Assembly: GCA_900544065.1 (NCBI GenBank) | Contig: UQTR01000010.1 | Span: 1-37,957 of the forward strand | Length of the DNA: 37,957 nt | Source: an uncultured Collinsella sp. | Lineage (GTDB): Bacteria > Actinomycetota > Coriobacteriia > Coriobacteriales > Coriobacteriaceae | Direction of reading: 5' to 3' | In this document: in pieces, positions 14,757-22,917 of the stretch | How positions within the stretch are numbered: position 1 is the stretch's first letter | Layout of the letters: every line of letters begins with the position of its first letter | Notes under the pieces: model-generated | Told to the model about the DNA's origin: nothing | The model's database searches: none | The model's input: the letters and a program-made list of their open reading frames with translations, nothing else | Translations under genes and position numbers: made by a program

Positions 14757-15920
14757 CTATTTGATCACGCGTACGCGATACATCGACGGAATCTGCTTGA
14801 GCGCCTCGATCGTGCTGCTGTCCAGGTGCTCGTCCGTGTCGAACATGGTGTAGGCGTTCTCGCCAGCGGACTCGTTGGTCATACGCTGCACGTTGGCGTT
14901 GTCCTTGGCGAGAATGGCCGTGATCTGGCCGATCATGTTGGGCACGTTGGCGTGCAGGCAGGCGATGCGGCTCGCGGCGCGCGCCTTGCCCATGCTGCAG
15001 GCGGGGTAGTTGACGCTGTGCGCGATGTTGCCGTTCTCCAGGTAATCCTTGAGCTCGCTGATGGCCATGTCGGCGCAGTTGGCCTCGGCCTCGCCAGTGC
15101 CGGCGCCCGAGTGCGTGGTGATAAACGTATTGGGCATCTTGACGGTCTTGGGCGTGGCAAAGTCGCAGCTAAACCAGCTCAGCCTGCCCTCGCGCAGGGC
15201 GGCGTCGACGGCGTCCTCGTCAATGATGGTTTCGCGCGCGTAGTTGATGAGCACGGCGTCGGGTGCCAGCAGGTTAATCTGCTCGGTGCTGATCATGCCG
15301 ATGGTGTCTGCCTTGCTGGGCACGTGCACGGTGAGGTAGTCACAGCCGCGGCAGAGGTCCTCGAGCGTGCCCACGCGCTGTACCTCGCGGCTCAGCACCC
15401 ACGCGTGCTCAACGGAAATGAACGGATCGTAGCCGTAGACGTCCATGCCCAGATCGACGCAGGCGTTGGCGACCTTGGAGCCTACGTTGCCCAGGCCGAT
15501 GACGCCGATGCGCTTGCCCTTGAGCTCGCGGCCCACAAAGGCCTTTTTGGCCTTCTCGGCATCGACCTGGATTTCGGGGTCGTCGGCGTTGTCGCGCACC
15601 CAGTTCATCGACTGCACTACACCGCGGCTCGAGAGCACCAGCATGCCCAGGACGAGCTCCTTGACGGCGTTGCTGTTGGCGCCGGGGGAGTTAAAGACGA
15701 CGACGCCCTTCTTGGCGTACTCCTCGACGGGGATGTTGTTGACGCCGGCGCCGCAGCGGGCGATGGCACGGATGCCCTCGGGGAGCTCGTAGCCGTGCAG
15801 GTCGGTCGAGCGCATCAGGATGGCGTCGGCCTTCTCGGCGGTGCCCACAAACTCGTAGCCCTCGCCAAACTCGACTTTGCCGTCTTTGGTGATGTCGTCG
15901 ATGGTCTTAATCTTGCGCAT
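14757..15920 (-). CDS. serA: D-3-phosphoglycerate dehydrogenase
   Basis: First enzyme of serine biosynthesis: oxidises 3-phosphoglycerate to 3-phosphohydroxypyruvate with NAD+. The 387-residue protein has the NAD-binding GLGNVG (142-147), the substrate/catalytic Arg229 in NYARET, and the catalytic His270 in TTHSGAGTGEAEAN. A C-terminal ACT domain (about 316-387) could mediate feedback by serine. It belongs to the shorter class with only an ACT domain after the catalytic core. It follows serC in a minus-strand operon with a 72-base gap. The gap and the end of serC contain a short GC-rich hairpin (15977-15993) that might adjust the serC/serA ratio. Confidence 0.93.
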   Translation of the reverse strand: MRKIKTIDDITKDGKVEFGEGYEFVGTAEKADAILMRSTDLHGYELPEGIRAIARCGAGVNNIPVEEYAKKGVVVFNSPGANSNAVKELVLGMLVLSSRGVVQSMNWVRDNADDPEIQVDAEKAKKAFVGRELKGKRIGVIGLGNVGSKVANACVDLGMDVYGYDPFISVEHAWVLSREVQRVGTLEDLCRGCDYLTVHVPSKADTIGMISTEQINLLAPDAVLINYARETIIDEDAVDAALREGRLSWFSCDFATPKTVKMPNTFITTHSGAGTGEAEANCADMAISELKDYLENGNIAHSVNYPACSMGKARAASRIACLHANVPNMIGQITAILAKDNANVQRMTNESAGENAYTMFDTDEHLDSSTIEALKQIPSMYRVRVIK

Positions 15921-15992
15921 GGAAAAACTCCTTAGCAGGTTTTGATGTAAACAGGGTGGTCTGAGGTGGCTGGTCGGCCCGCGTGTTGCGGG

Positions 15993-17117
<1,125 letters not shown>

Positions 17118-17250
17118 CTTCTAGTTCCCCTCGTAGTCGTTTGAACGTTCGGGATACTTTAGCACAGTGGAGCGTCAGGCGCGACCGAATCACGGTAAAA
17201 CTCGAGTGCGCCGCTATGATTTACAGGATGGTTACATGGGGGAGGTGACC

Positions 17251-17424
17251 TTACCTGATGGCTCGCATCCGATCTGCCTCGGCCTTCGCTTGTTTCCAGG
17301 GGCGCACACGACCGTTGGTGAGGTCGTCATAACCATGAGCGATGGTACGTTGAATGTGATCTTCGCGTTCCTGAATGGTAGTTAGCGCGCGCGTCTGATT
17401 AGAAATAGGCTTTACGACAGGCAT
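17251..17424 (-). CDS. Shortened Phd/YefM-type antitoxin, orphan
   Basis: A 57-residue protein starting MPVVKPISNQTRAL, the usual opening of Phd/YefM antitoxins, and ending with IAHGYDDLTNGRVRPWKQAK, typical of the C-terminal toxin-binding tail. The central stretch that normally carries most of the DNA-binding fold is missing, so this looks like an internal deletion. No toxin gene lies in the 133 bases downstream. TAAGGAG stands before the ATG at 17424, and a repeat resembling an autoregulatory operator lies upstream. It may be a decaying remnant, or a small free antitoxin that still binds a toxin encoded elsewhere. Confidence 0.5.
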   Translation of the reverse strand: MPVVKPISNQTRALTTIQEREDHIQRTIAHGYDDLTNGRVRPWKQAKAEADRMRAIR

Positions 17425-17436
17425 ATGAAACTCCTT

Positions 17437-17464
17437 ACATAGAATCATATGTAGAACTCTATGT
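17437..17464. promoter_or_regulatory. Probable autoregulatory operator of the orphan antitoxin
   Basis: ACATAGA (17437-17443) and TCTATGT (17458-17464) form an inverted repeat, with a further TATGT at 17448-17452. It lies 13 bases upstream of the antitoxin start, where Phd/YefM proteins usually repress their own promoter. Confidence 0.4.
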
Positions 17465-17609
17465 TGAGTGTAGCGGAGGGTGGCGTTGGGCGTGTGCGTG
17501 CCTGCATTCGTAAGCGCGGTTGTCTGGCAAGTGTGATTTGGGGCGACCTCGTTAAAGTTTCTAAGCTGCGAAAATGACCGTTAACCGGATTAAATTTTGT
17601 TGCTCAACA

Positions 17610-17731
17610 TTTGACACTCTGGGCGTGGTAACTTTTTTACCAACAGGTATGATTATTGTCATGTGCGCCGCGCCTGCCTGCCGGGTTGCGGCGCAATTGT
17701 GACAGCCTTTGACACCCTTGGAGCGTGTACT
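17610..17731 (+). promoter_or_regulatory. Candidate control region of the BREX operon
   Basis: Two direct copies of TTTGACAC-Y-CT-K-GG occur at 17610-17623 and 17708-17721; each includes a perfect -35-like TTGACA. The first is followed by an inverted repeat TGGTAA/TTACCA (17626-17642). The second ends in GGAG (17720-17723), eight bases before a GTG at 17732. No convincing -10 box with normal spacing is visible, so the promoter position is uncertain; the duplicated block could be an operator. Confidence 0.35.
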
Positions 17732-17756
17732 GTGGAAGTAACCACAAAAAGCGTTC

Positions 17757-17766
17757 GGGGGGGGGG
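17757..17766 (+). repeat. Homopolymeric G10 tract at the 5' end of brxA
   Basis: Ten consecutive G residues, the longest homopolymer I noticed in the window. The last G is the first base of the GTG that opens the long brxA frame. Upstream, a GTG at 17732 with a GGAG site starts a frame offset by one base from brxA. A tract of nine G would join the two frames. Such tracts gain and lose bases by slipped-strand mispairing. Confidence 0.85.
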
Positions 17767-18416
17767 TGCTCACCCGCGAGCAATTCCTCCCGCATGAGAT
17801 GCGCATCGTCGCTGCCCTTCGTATGCAGGGCGCAAGCGACGAGCAGGTCATTGTACGCGTAAAGAGCGAGAACCTCTTTCAATATCCCACGGAGCGCATG
17901 GTCGCCAACCGCGCAACCGTGTGTCTTCGCCGCCTTGACGCCATGGTGCCCACGGACGCCGTATGCGCCGCGCGCGGCATCGACCCCAAAACCGCCGTCG
18001 AGGCCGCGTCATCCCTAACCAGGCTCATGGCATCCGGCACTCCCACGCAGGCGGACCAGGCCATCTTCTACAGCATGATCTGCCGCTACGATATCGTGCG
18101 CGAGCTCGTGCTCGTCGAGGTGGGGGAGCGCCTACAAAACTTCGATTATGCCTTTACGGCGGTTGACCTCAACGCCTTTATGACACGCTTTACCACGGAG
18201 TATCCGGACGCGGCCCGCTGGACTGAGGTCACGGTCAAGCGCATTAAGGGCTCGCTCCGCCAGACGCTCCGCCATGCCGGCCTTATCGGCGAGGGCCAGG
18301 GCCCGGAGTCCGAGCGCCTGTCACCACTCTTCCTCGATTCCGATGTCGAGCGAGCCTTGGTTCAGCTGGGCGAGCAGTCGCTTATCGCGGCCCTTACCGG
18401 CAGGGCGGTGATGTAG
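17766..18416 (+). CDS. brxA: BREX protein BrxA (DUF1819)
   Basis: A 216-residue protein of the DUF1819/BrxA family, first gene of the BREX type 1 operon. Family features include the N-terminal HEMRIVAALRMQGASDEQV (11-29), a helix pattern ending ENLFQYPTERM, and the later WTEVTVKRIKGSLRQTLRHA. BrxA is a small DNA-binding BREX component; its exact task in defence is not settled. In the frame as sequenced the first start is GTG at 17766, inside the end of a G10 tract and without a spaced ribosome binding site. The better signal is GTG at 17732 after GGAG, which would encode nine extra residues (MEVTTKSVR) before the G tract but is out of frame by one base. In the present state that start gives a 21-residue peptide. 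Internal starts might still give some product. The stop codon is one base from the brxB start. Confidence 0.88.
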   Translation: MLTREQFLPHEMRIVAALRMQGASDEQVIVRVKSENLFQYPTERMVANRATVCLRRLDAMVPTDAVCAARGIDPKTAVEAASSLTRLMASGTPTQADQAIFYSMICRYDIVRELVLVEVGERLQNFDYAFTAVDLNAFMTRFTTEYPDAARWTEVTVKRIKGSLRQTLRHAGLIGEGQGPESERLSPLFLDSDVERALVQLGEQSLIAALTGRAVM

Positions 18417-18417
18417 C

Positions 18418-19110
18418 GTGGCTCCCGTCAAAAGCGCCGTCGACCCTGTTATCACCCCGGCGACCGATCTCACCACCAATATCGGCATCCATTCCCGCAA
18501 GAGCGTCGTGGCGGCGCATGCCCGCTCCGAGCGCGCCTGTCAGGAATTTGAGCGCCGTGCGCAGCTTCTGCGCGAGTGCCTGTGCAGCGAGGACTTTTTG
18601 GCCAACAAGGGCATAGGCAATGAGATCGGCTTCCACACTTTTTGCTATGACCCCGCGCTGGAGTTTGAGGCGCGTGCATTATTTGACACCCTTTCACACG
18701 ATGCCGAGGCCGACAAGCTTCCGTGCACGCTCAAGGTCGTGAACCTTTACGACGCCGTGCTGGCAATTCTCGAAAAGCGCCGTGTCCTCAAGGCTATCCC
18801 GCACCAAGAGGAGCGCCGCGGTACCCAGCGCGTACTCGAGGACGTGGCCAAGTTCGCCTCGCCCGAGAAAGTCGCCGCGTACATCCTTGAGCAGACCGAG
18901 CCGCACGCGCCTGGAGACGTCGTTCTCCTCACCGGCGCGGGCGAGGTTTTCCCGTTCTTTCGCATACACACGCTTCTCCACTGCATGCTTGCGGATTTTG
19001 ATGAGGTGCCTGTGGTCGCCGCCTATCCGGGCAGTTTCAACGGCTCTTCTTTCCAGCTCTTTAACCGTCTGCCGGCCGACAACTACTACCGCGCCATCGA
19101 TATCTCGTAA
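18418..19110 (+). CDS. brxB: BREX protein BrxB (DUF1788)
   Basis: A 230-residue DUF1788 protein. Recognisable blocks are CSEDFLANKGIGNEIGFHTF (58-77), the YDPALEFEARALF segment, VNLYDAVLAILEKR (107-120) and, near the end, the PVVAAYPGSFNGSSFQLFNR pattern common in this family. BrxB is one of the core BREX type 1 proteins needed for defence; its biochemical role is not established. It starts with GTG one base after the brxA stop codon, so translation is probably coupled. If brxA is phase variable, brxB expression may change with it. It is followed by a 78-base gap and brxC. Confidence 0.9.
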   Translation: MAPVKSAVDPVITPATDLTTNIGIHSRKSVVAAHARSERACQEFERRAQLLRECLCSEDFLANKGIGNEIGFHTFCYDPALEFEARALFDTLSHDAEADKLPCTLKVVNLYDAVLAILEKRRVLKAIPHQEERRGTQRVLEDVAKFASPEKVAAYILEQTEPHAPGDVVLLTGAGEVFPFFRIHTLLHCMLADFDEVPVVAAYPGSFNGSSFQLFNRLPADNYYRAIDIS

Positions 19111-19188
19111 GCACGGCTCCCCGCAGACAAGTCCCTGCCGCCGGTAACAACCCTTTGCCATAACGTTCCCAAACCCAAAGGAGCACCC

Positions 19189-22100
19189 ATGGACAACACG
19201 ATCATTCGCGACCTCTTTGCAAAAGACATCAACCGCTCCATCAACGGCGTGGTCAAGGTCCAGGATTCAAAAGATGGGTCCATCCGCCAGGAGCTTGACG
19301 AGTACGTGGTGACGCGCGAGTTGCAGAGGCATTTTGCCACGTTCTTCAAGGCCTACGGCGATGCCATCGATGTGCGCACCGACAAGATCGGCGTGTGGAT
19401 CAGTGGTTTCTTCGGTTCCGGTAAATCGCACTTCCTCAAGATGTTGAGCTACCTGCTCGAGAATCGCCAGATCGGCGGCAAGAGCGCCATCCGCTACTTT
19501 GATGGCAAGATCGTCGACCCCATGGTCGAGGCTGCCATGGAGCGCGCCTGCTCGGTGTCCACGCAGGCCATCCTCTTTAACATCGATAGCAAGGCGGGCC
19601 AGTGGAAGCAGGGCGATACGGCTCCCACGGCGCTGCTTCGCGGCTTTGAGCGCATGTTCTACGAGGCGCGCGGCTTCTACGGCGAGGACCTAAAGCTTGC
19701 AAAGCTCGAGGACCACATCGATTCCCTGGGCAAGACCCAGGAGTTCCGCGAGGCCTTTGAGCGCGTCAACGGCGAGTCCTGGCTCCAAACCCGCGACACC
19801 TACAGCTACTTTGAGGACGACGTCGTCGAGGTGCTGCAGAGCGTGCTCGGCATGAGCGAAAAGGCCGCATGGAACTGGCTTGAGGGTTCTGAGGACGAGG
19901 TTTTGGCCCCCGATGTCTTTGCCAAAAAGGTCAAGGACTACGTAGACGCTCAGGCAGCGGCCCACGGCGGCAACTACCGTTTGCTCTTTATGGTCGACGA
20001 GGTGGGTCAGTTTATTACAAACGACCGGGATCCAAGCCTTATGTTGAGTCTTCAGACCATCGTCGAGGAGCTGGGTGCCGCCTGCGGTGGCCGCGTGTGG
20101 GTGATGGTCACGAGCCAGGAGGCCATCGACAACCTGAGCCTGCCCGTGGGCAACGACTTTTCAAAGATCCAAGGCCGCTTCAATACCCGCCTTTCGCTCT
20201 CCAGCTCCAGCGTGGACGAGGTTATCCAGCGCCGTGTGCTCGAGAAGACCGCGCCGGCGGCCGATATGCTTGCACAGGTCTACGAGCAAGACGCCGCCGT
20301 CCTCAAAAACAACTTTACCTTTGAGGGTGGCTCGCGCTCCGACCTTGCCGGCTTCGCCAACTCCAAGGATTTTGTGGCCAGCTACCCGTTTGTGGGCTAC
20401 CAGTTTAAGCTTCTGCCCGACGTGATGACCGAGGTACGCAAGCACGGTGTTAAGGCCAAGCACATGTCCACGGGCGAGCGCTCCATGCTGAGCGCGTTTC
20501 AGGAGAGCGCTCAGGCCATCCAGCATGACCAGACTGGTGCACTCGTGCCGTTCTGGCGCTTCTTCGACACAATCTCCAAGGATTTGGAGCACGGCATCAT
20601 TCAGGTCGTCGTCTGTGCGGAGCGCGCGGCTGAAAACGCAGAGGGTCTTGAGAGCTACGATGTCCGGGTTCTTAAGCTCCTGTACTTGATCCGCTACATC
20701 GGCTACGTCAAGGCCACGGTCGAGAATATCTCCATCCTTATGATCGATAGCCTGGACGTGGACAAGCGCGCCCTTAAGGACCGCGTCAAGGAATCTCTCG
20801 CCCGCTTGGAGCGCGAGAGCTACGTGGCACGCCAGGGCGATACCTATAGCTTCCTCACCGACGAGGAGCAGGAGATAGCGCAGGAGATCGCACGCACCCC
20901 GATCGACAACGCGAAGGTGATTGAGTACATCAAGAAGCGCCTGTTCGAAAGCATCTACACTGCGCGCAAACTCAACCGCGGGGCCAACGACTTTCCGTTT
21001 GACCGCTATGTGGACGGCTCAATCCACGGTACCAGCATGGGCGGCATGGAACTTTCCGTGGTGACCATGGCCAGCGATCTGGGCCGTTCGGACGATGCCG
21101 AGCTGGCATTGAAATCCGTGGATAAGGCCATCGTGGCCTTGAGCGACGAGGTGGATTATTGGGCCCCACTCGTCAACGCCGCTAAGATTCGCATGTACGC
21201 CCAGACGCGCAATCTGCAGGAGCTACCGCCGAGTACCCATCAGATTGTCGAGGCCAAAATGCGCGAGAAGGACTTTAACGAGAAAGAGGCTGACGCCCTT
21301 TTGGCTGAGGCGGTGCTCCATGCACGATGCGCCGTCAACGGGCGCATGATTGAGATCCGTGCTGCCAAACCCGCTCAGGTCTTTGAGCAGGTGCTGGCGC
21401 AGCTGTGCGATGTGGTCTTTGAAAAGGCCGACTATATCGGCGCGCCGGTCACGAGCGATTCTGATATTCGCTCTACTCTGGTGGGCAACGTTCAAGTGGG
21501 GCTCGCTGGCATGGATGCAGGTAACACGCGTGCGCTCAAAGAGGTCGAGGACTACCTCAAAGTGCAGCACCAGCGCCACCTGGATACCGCTATGGGCGAT
21601 ATCCAGCGCCAGTACCAGCAAAAGCCCTTTGGCTGGCGCGAGGTCGACATCGCAAATGTGGTGGCGCAGCTTGTGGTGGAGCAGCGCGCGCAGGTGCTGT
21701 TTGGCGGTCAGACGGTTCAAGCTAACGACAGCCGCATGGTGGCGCTCCTGCGCAAGGATGCCGATAAGGCCCAGGTGCGCTTGCGCATGCGCATGAGCGA
21801 CCGGTTGCTACGCGCCACGGGCGAACTCATGTGTGACCTGTTTGATCTCAAGACCGTACCCTCCAACGAGGATAAGCTCGTGGCCGAGCTCAAAGAGCGC
21901 CTTGAGGGCTTGCGCGAGGCGTGCCTCGCCATGGCACGCGACTACTACACGGGCATCAAGCCGGCCTACCCGTATCCCGGTGAGGACGAGTGCGAGAAGA
22001 TGCGCTCGGAGGTGGCCGACGTCCTTAAGGACCAGAACGAGGCCGAGGCGTTCTTGACCACGTTCACCAAGCATGAGGAGCGTTTGCTCGATGCCAAGGA

Positions 22101-22851
22101 AGACTTTGACAAGGTGGTTGAGTTCTTCGAGTCCAATCAACGAACAGCGTTTGACCACGCCAAGGATTTCTTGAGCCGCACCGAGGGTATCGAGTATGCC
22201 TCCGATGACATTCCCGGTGCGGTGGAGAACGTGGCAAAGGTTCGTGAGATCCTCAAAGATCCCAAGCCCTACGGCCGTATTAAAGACCTGCAGCCGCTTA
22301 TGGATCCCGTCGAGGATGACATGAAAAAGCTGTTGGGCATCCGCCGCAATGATTTTTTGTGTCGCATCGAGAGCGATCTGCAAGACCTGCGGGCGCAGGC
22401 CGAGAGTCAAAAGGGCTTTGTCAATCAGGCCAAGGATGCCATAGCAGACGCCGGCACCAAATACGAGTCGTTCAAAAACCGTGCCCACAGCGCTCAAAGT
22501 CTCAACGAACTGAGCGTTGTTGCAACTAACTGGGGCGACTGGCTCAGTGCGGCGGCAAACGAGATGTACGACGCTGTGGATGAGGCCCGCGTGCGTATGG
22601 ACAACGAGCGCCGCACCACCGAGGTCATGATTACGGGCGAGGTGGTGAAGAAGGTCTCCAACAAGGGCGCCGCATCGTCTGCTCCCGTGCCCGCGCCCAA
22701 GCCCCAGCGCAAGATCAAGACTGTACGCCGCGCCGATCTGGCCAAGCCGAGTCGTCTCTTGTCCGCAGAGGACGTGGAGCGCTACGTGGACGACCTGCGC
22801 TCCCGCCTTATGCAGGCGCTCGCTGCAAACGACGAGATCCGTATCAACTAA
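19189..22851 (+). CDS. brxC: BREX ATPase BrxC (PglY-like)
   Basis: A 1220-residue ATPase, the largest BREX core protein and near the usual length. The P-loop is GFFGSGKSH (73-81) and Walker B is LLFMVDEVGQF (265-275; Asp270, Glu271), in the order seen in the DUF499/PglY-like branch. The second half is mostly charged helix, probably for oligomerisation or partner binding. A basic stretch (KPQRKIKTVRRADLAKPSR) sits near the C-terminus. BrxC is required for both host methylation and defence in studied type 1 systems. AAAGGAG is well placed before the ATG. A 12-bp hairpin lies between this gene and pglX. Confidence 0.95.
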   Translation: MDNTIIRDLFAKDINRSINGVVKVQDSKDGSIRQELDEYVVTRELQRHFATFFKAYGDAIDVRTDKIGVWISGFFGSGKSHFLKMLSYLLENRQIGGKSAIRYFDGKIVDPMVEAAMERACSVSTQAILFNIDSKAGQWKQGDTAPTALLRGFERMFYEARGFYGEDLKLAKLEDHIDSLGKTQEFREAFERVNGESWLQTRDTYSYFEDDVVEVLQSVLGMSEKAAWNWLEGSEDEVLAPDVFAKKVKDYVDAQAAAHGGNYRLLFMVDEVGQFITNDRDPSLMLSLQTIVEELGAACGGRVWVMVTSQEAIDNLSLPVGNDFSKIQGRFNTRLSLSSSSVDEVIQRRVLEKTAPAADMLAQVYEQDAAVLKNNFTFEGGSRSDLAGFANSKDFVASYPFVGYQFKLLPDVMTEVRKHGVKAKHMSTGERSMLSAFQESAQAIQHDQTGALVPFWRFFDTISKDLEHGIIQVVVCAERAAENAEGLESYDVRVLKLLYLIRYIGYVKATVENISILMIDSLDVDKRALKDRVKESLARLERESYVARQGDTYSFLTDEEQEIAQEIARTPIDNAKVIEYIKKRLFESIYTARKLNRGANDFPFDRYVDGSIHGTSMGGMELSVVTMASDLGRSDDAELALKSVDKAIVALSDEVDYWAPLVNAAKIRMYAQTRNLQELPPSTHQIVEAKMREKDFNEKEADALLAEAVLHARCAVNGRMIEIRAAKPAQVFEQVLAQLCDVVFEKADYIGAPVTSDSDIRSTLVGNVQVGLAGMDAGNTRALKEVEDYLKVQHQRHLDTAMGDIQRQYQQKPFGWREVDIANVVAQLVVEQRAQVLFGGQTVQANDSRMVALLRKDADKAQVRLRMRMSDRLLRATGELMCDLFDLKTVPSNEDKLVAELKERLEGLREACLAMARDYYTGIKPAYPYPGEDECEKMRSEVADVLKDQNEAEAFLTTFTKHEERLLDAKEDFDKVVEFFESNQRTAFDHAKDFLSRTEGIEYASDDIPGAVENVAKVREILKDPKPYGRIKDLQPLMDPVEDDMKKLLGIRRNDFLCRIESDLQDLRAQAESQKGFVNQAKDAIADAGTKYESFKNRAHSAQSLNELSVVATNWGDWLSAAANEMYDAVDEARVRMDNERRTTEVMITGEVVKKVSNKGAASSAPVPAPKPQRKIKTVRRADLAKPSRLLSAEDVERYVDDLRSRLMQALAANDEIRIN

Positions 22852-22858
22852 CCCGCGG

Positions 22859-22890
22859 AGCCACCGGTGCCAAAGCGCGCACCGGTGGCT
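22859..22890 (+). promoter_or_regulatory. Perfect 12-bp hairpin between brxC and pglX
   Basis: AGCCACCGGTGC (22859-22870) and its exact complement (22879-22890) enclose an eight-base loop. No T run follows. In an operon gap this could act as a partial terminator or protect the 3' end of the upstream transcript, setting pglX below brxC levels. Confidence 0.6.
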
Positions 22891-22917
22891 TATGGCGTTT
22901 AGAAAGGCTCATCAACC

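Noticed and set aside
14533..14853. 106-codon plus-strand frame in the gap between the DUF559-like gene and serA
   Set aside because: It runs through the serA terminator into the antisense of serA and has no recognisable content.
14718..15935. 405-codon open frame on the plus strand opposite serA
   Set aside because: Antisense shadow; serA is unmistakable on the minus strand. The same applies to long antisense frames opposite the exonuclease, pglZ, cadA and antiporter genes.
17167..17385. 72-codon plus-strand frame opposite the orphan antitoxin
   Set aside because: The minus strand has a family-like start, ribosome binding site and operator; the plus-strand frame has none of these.
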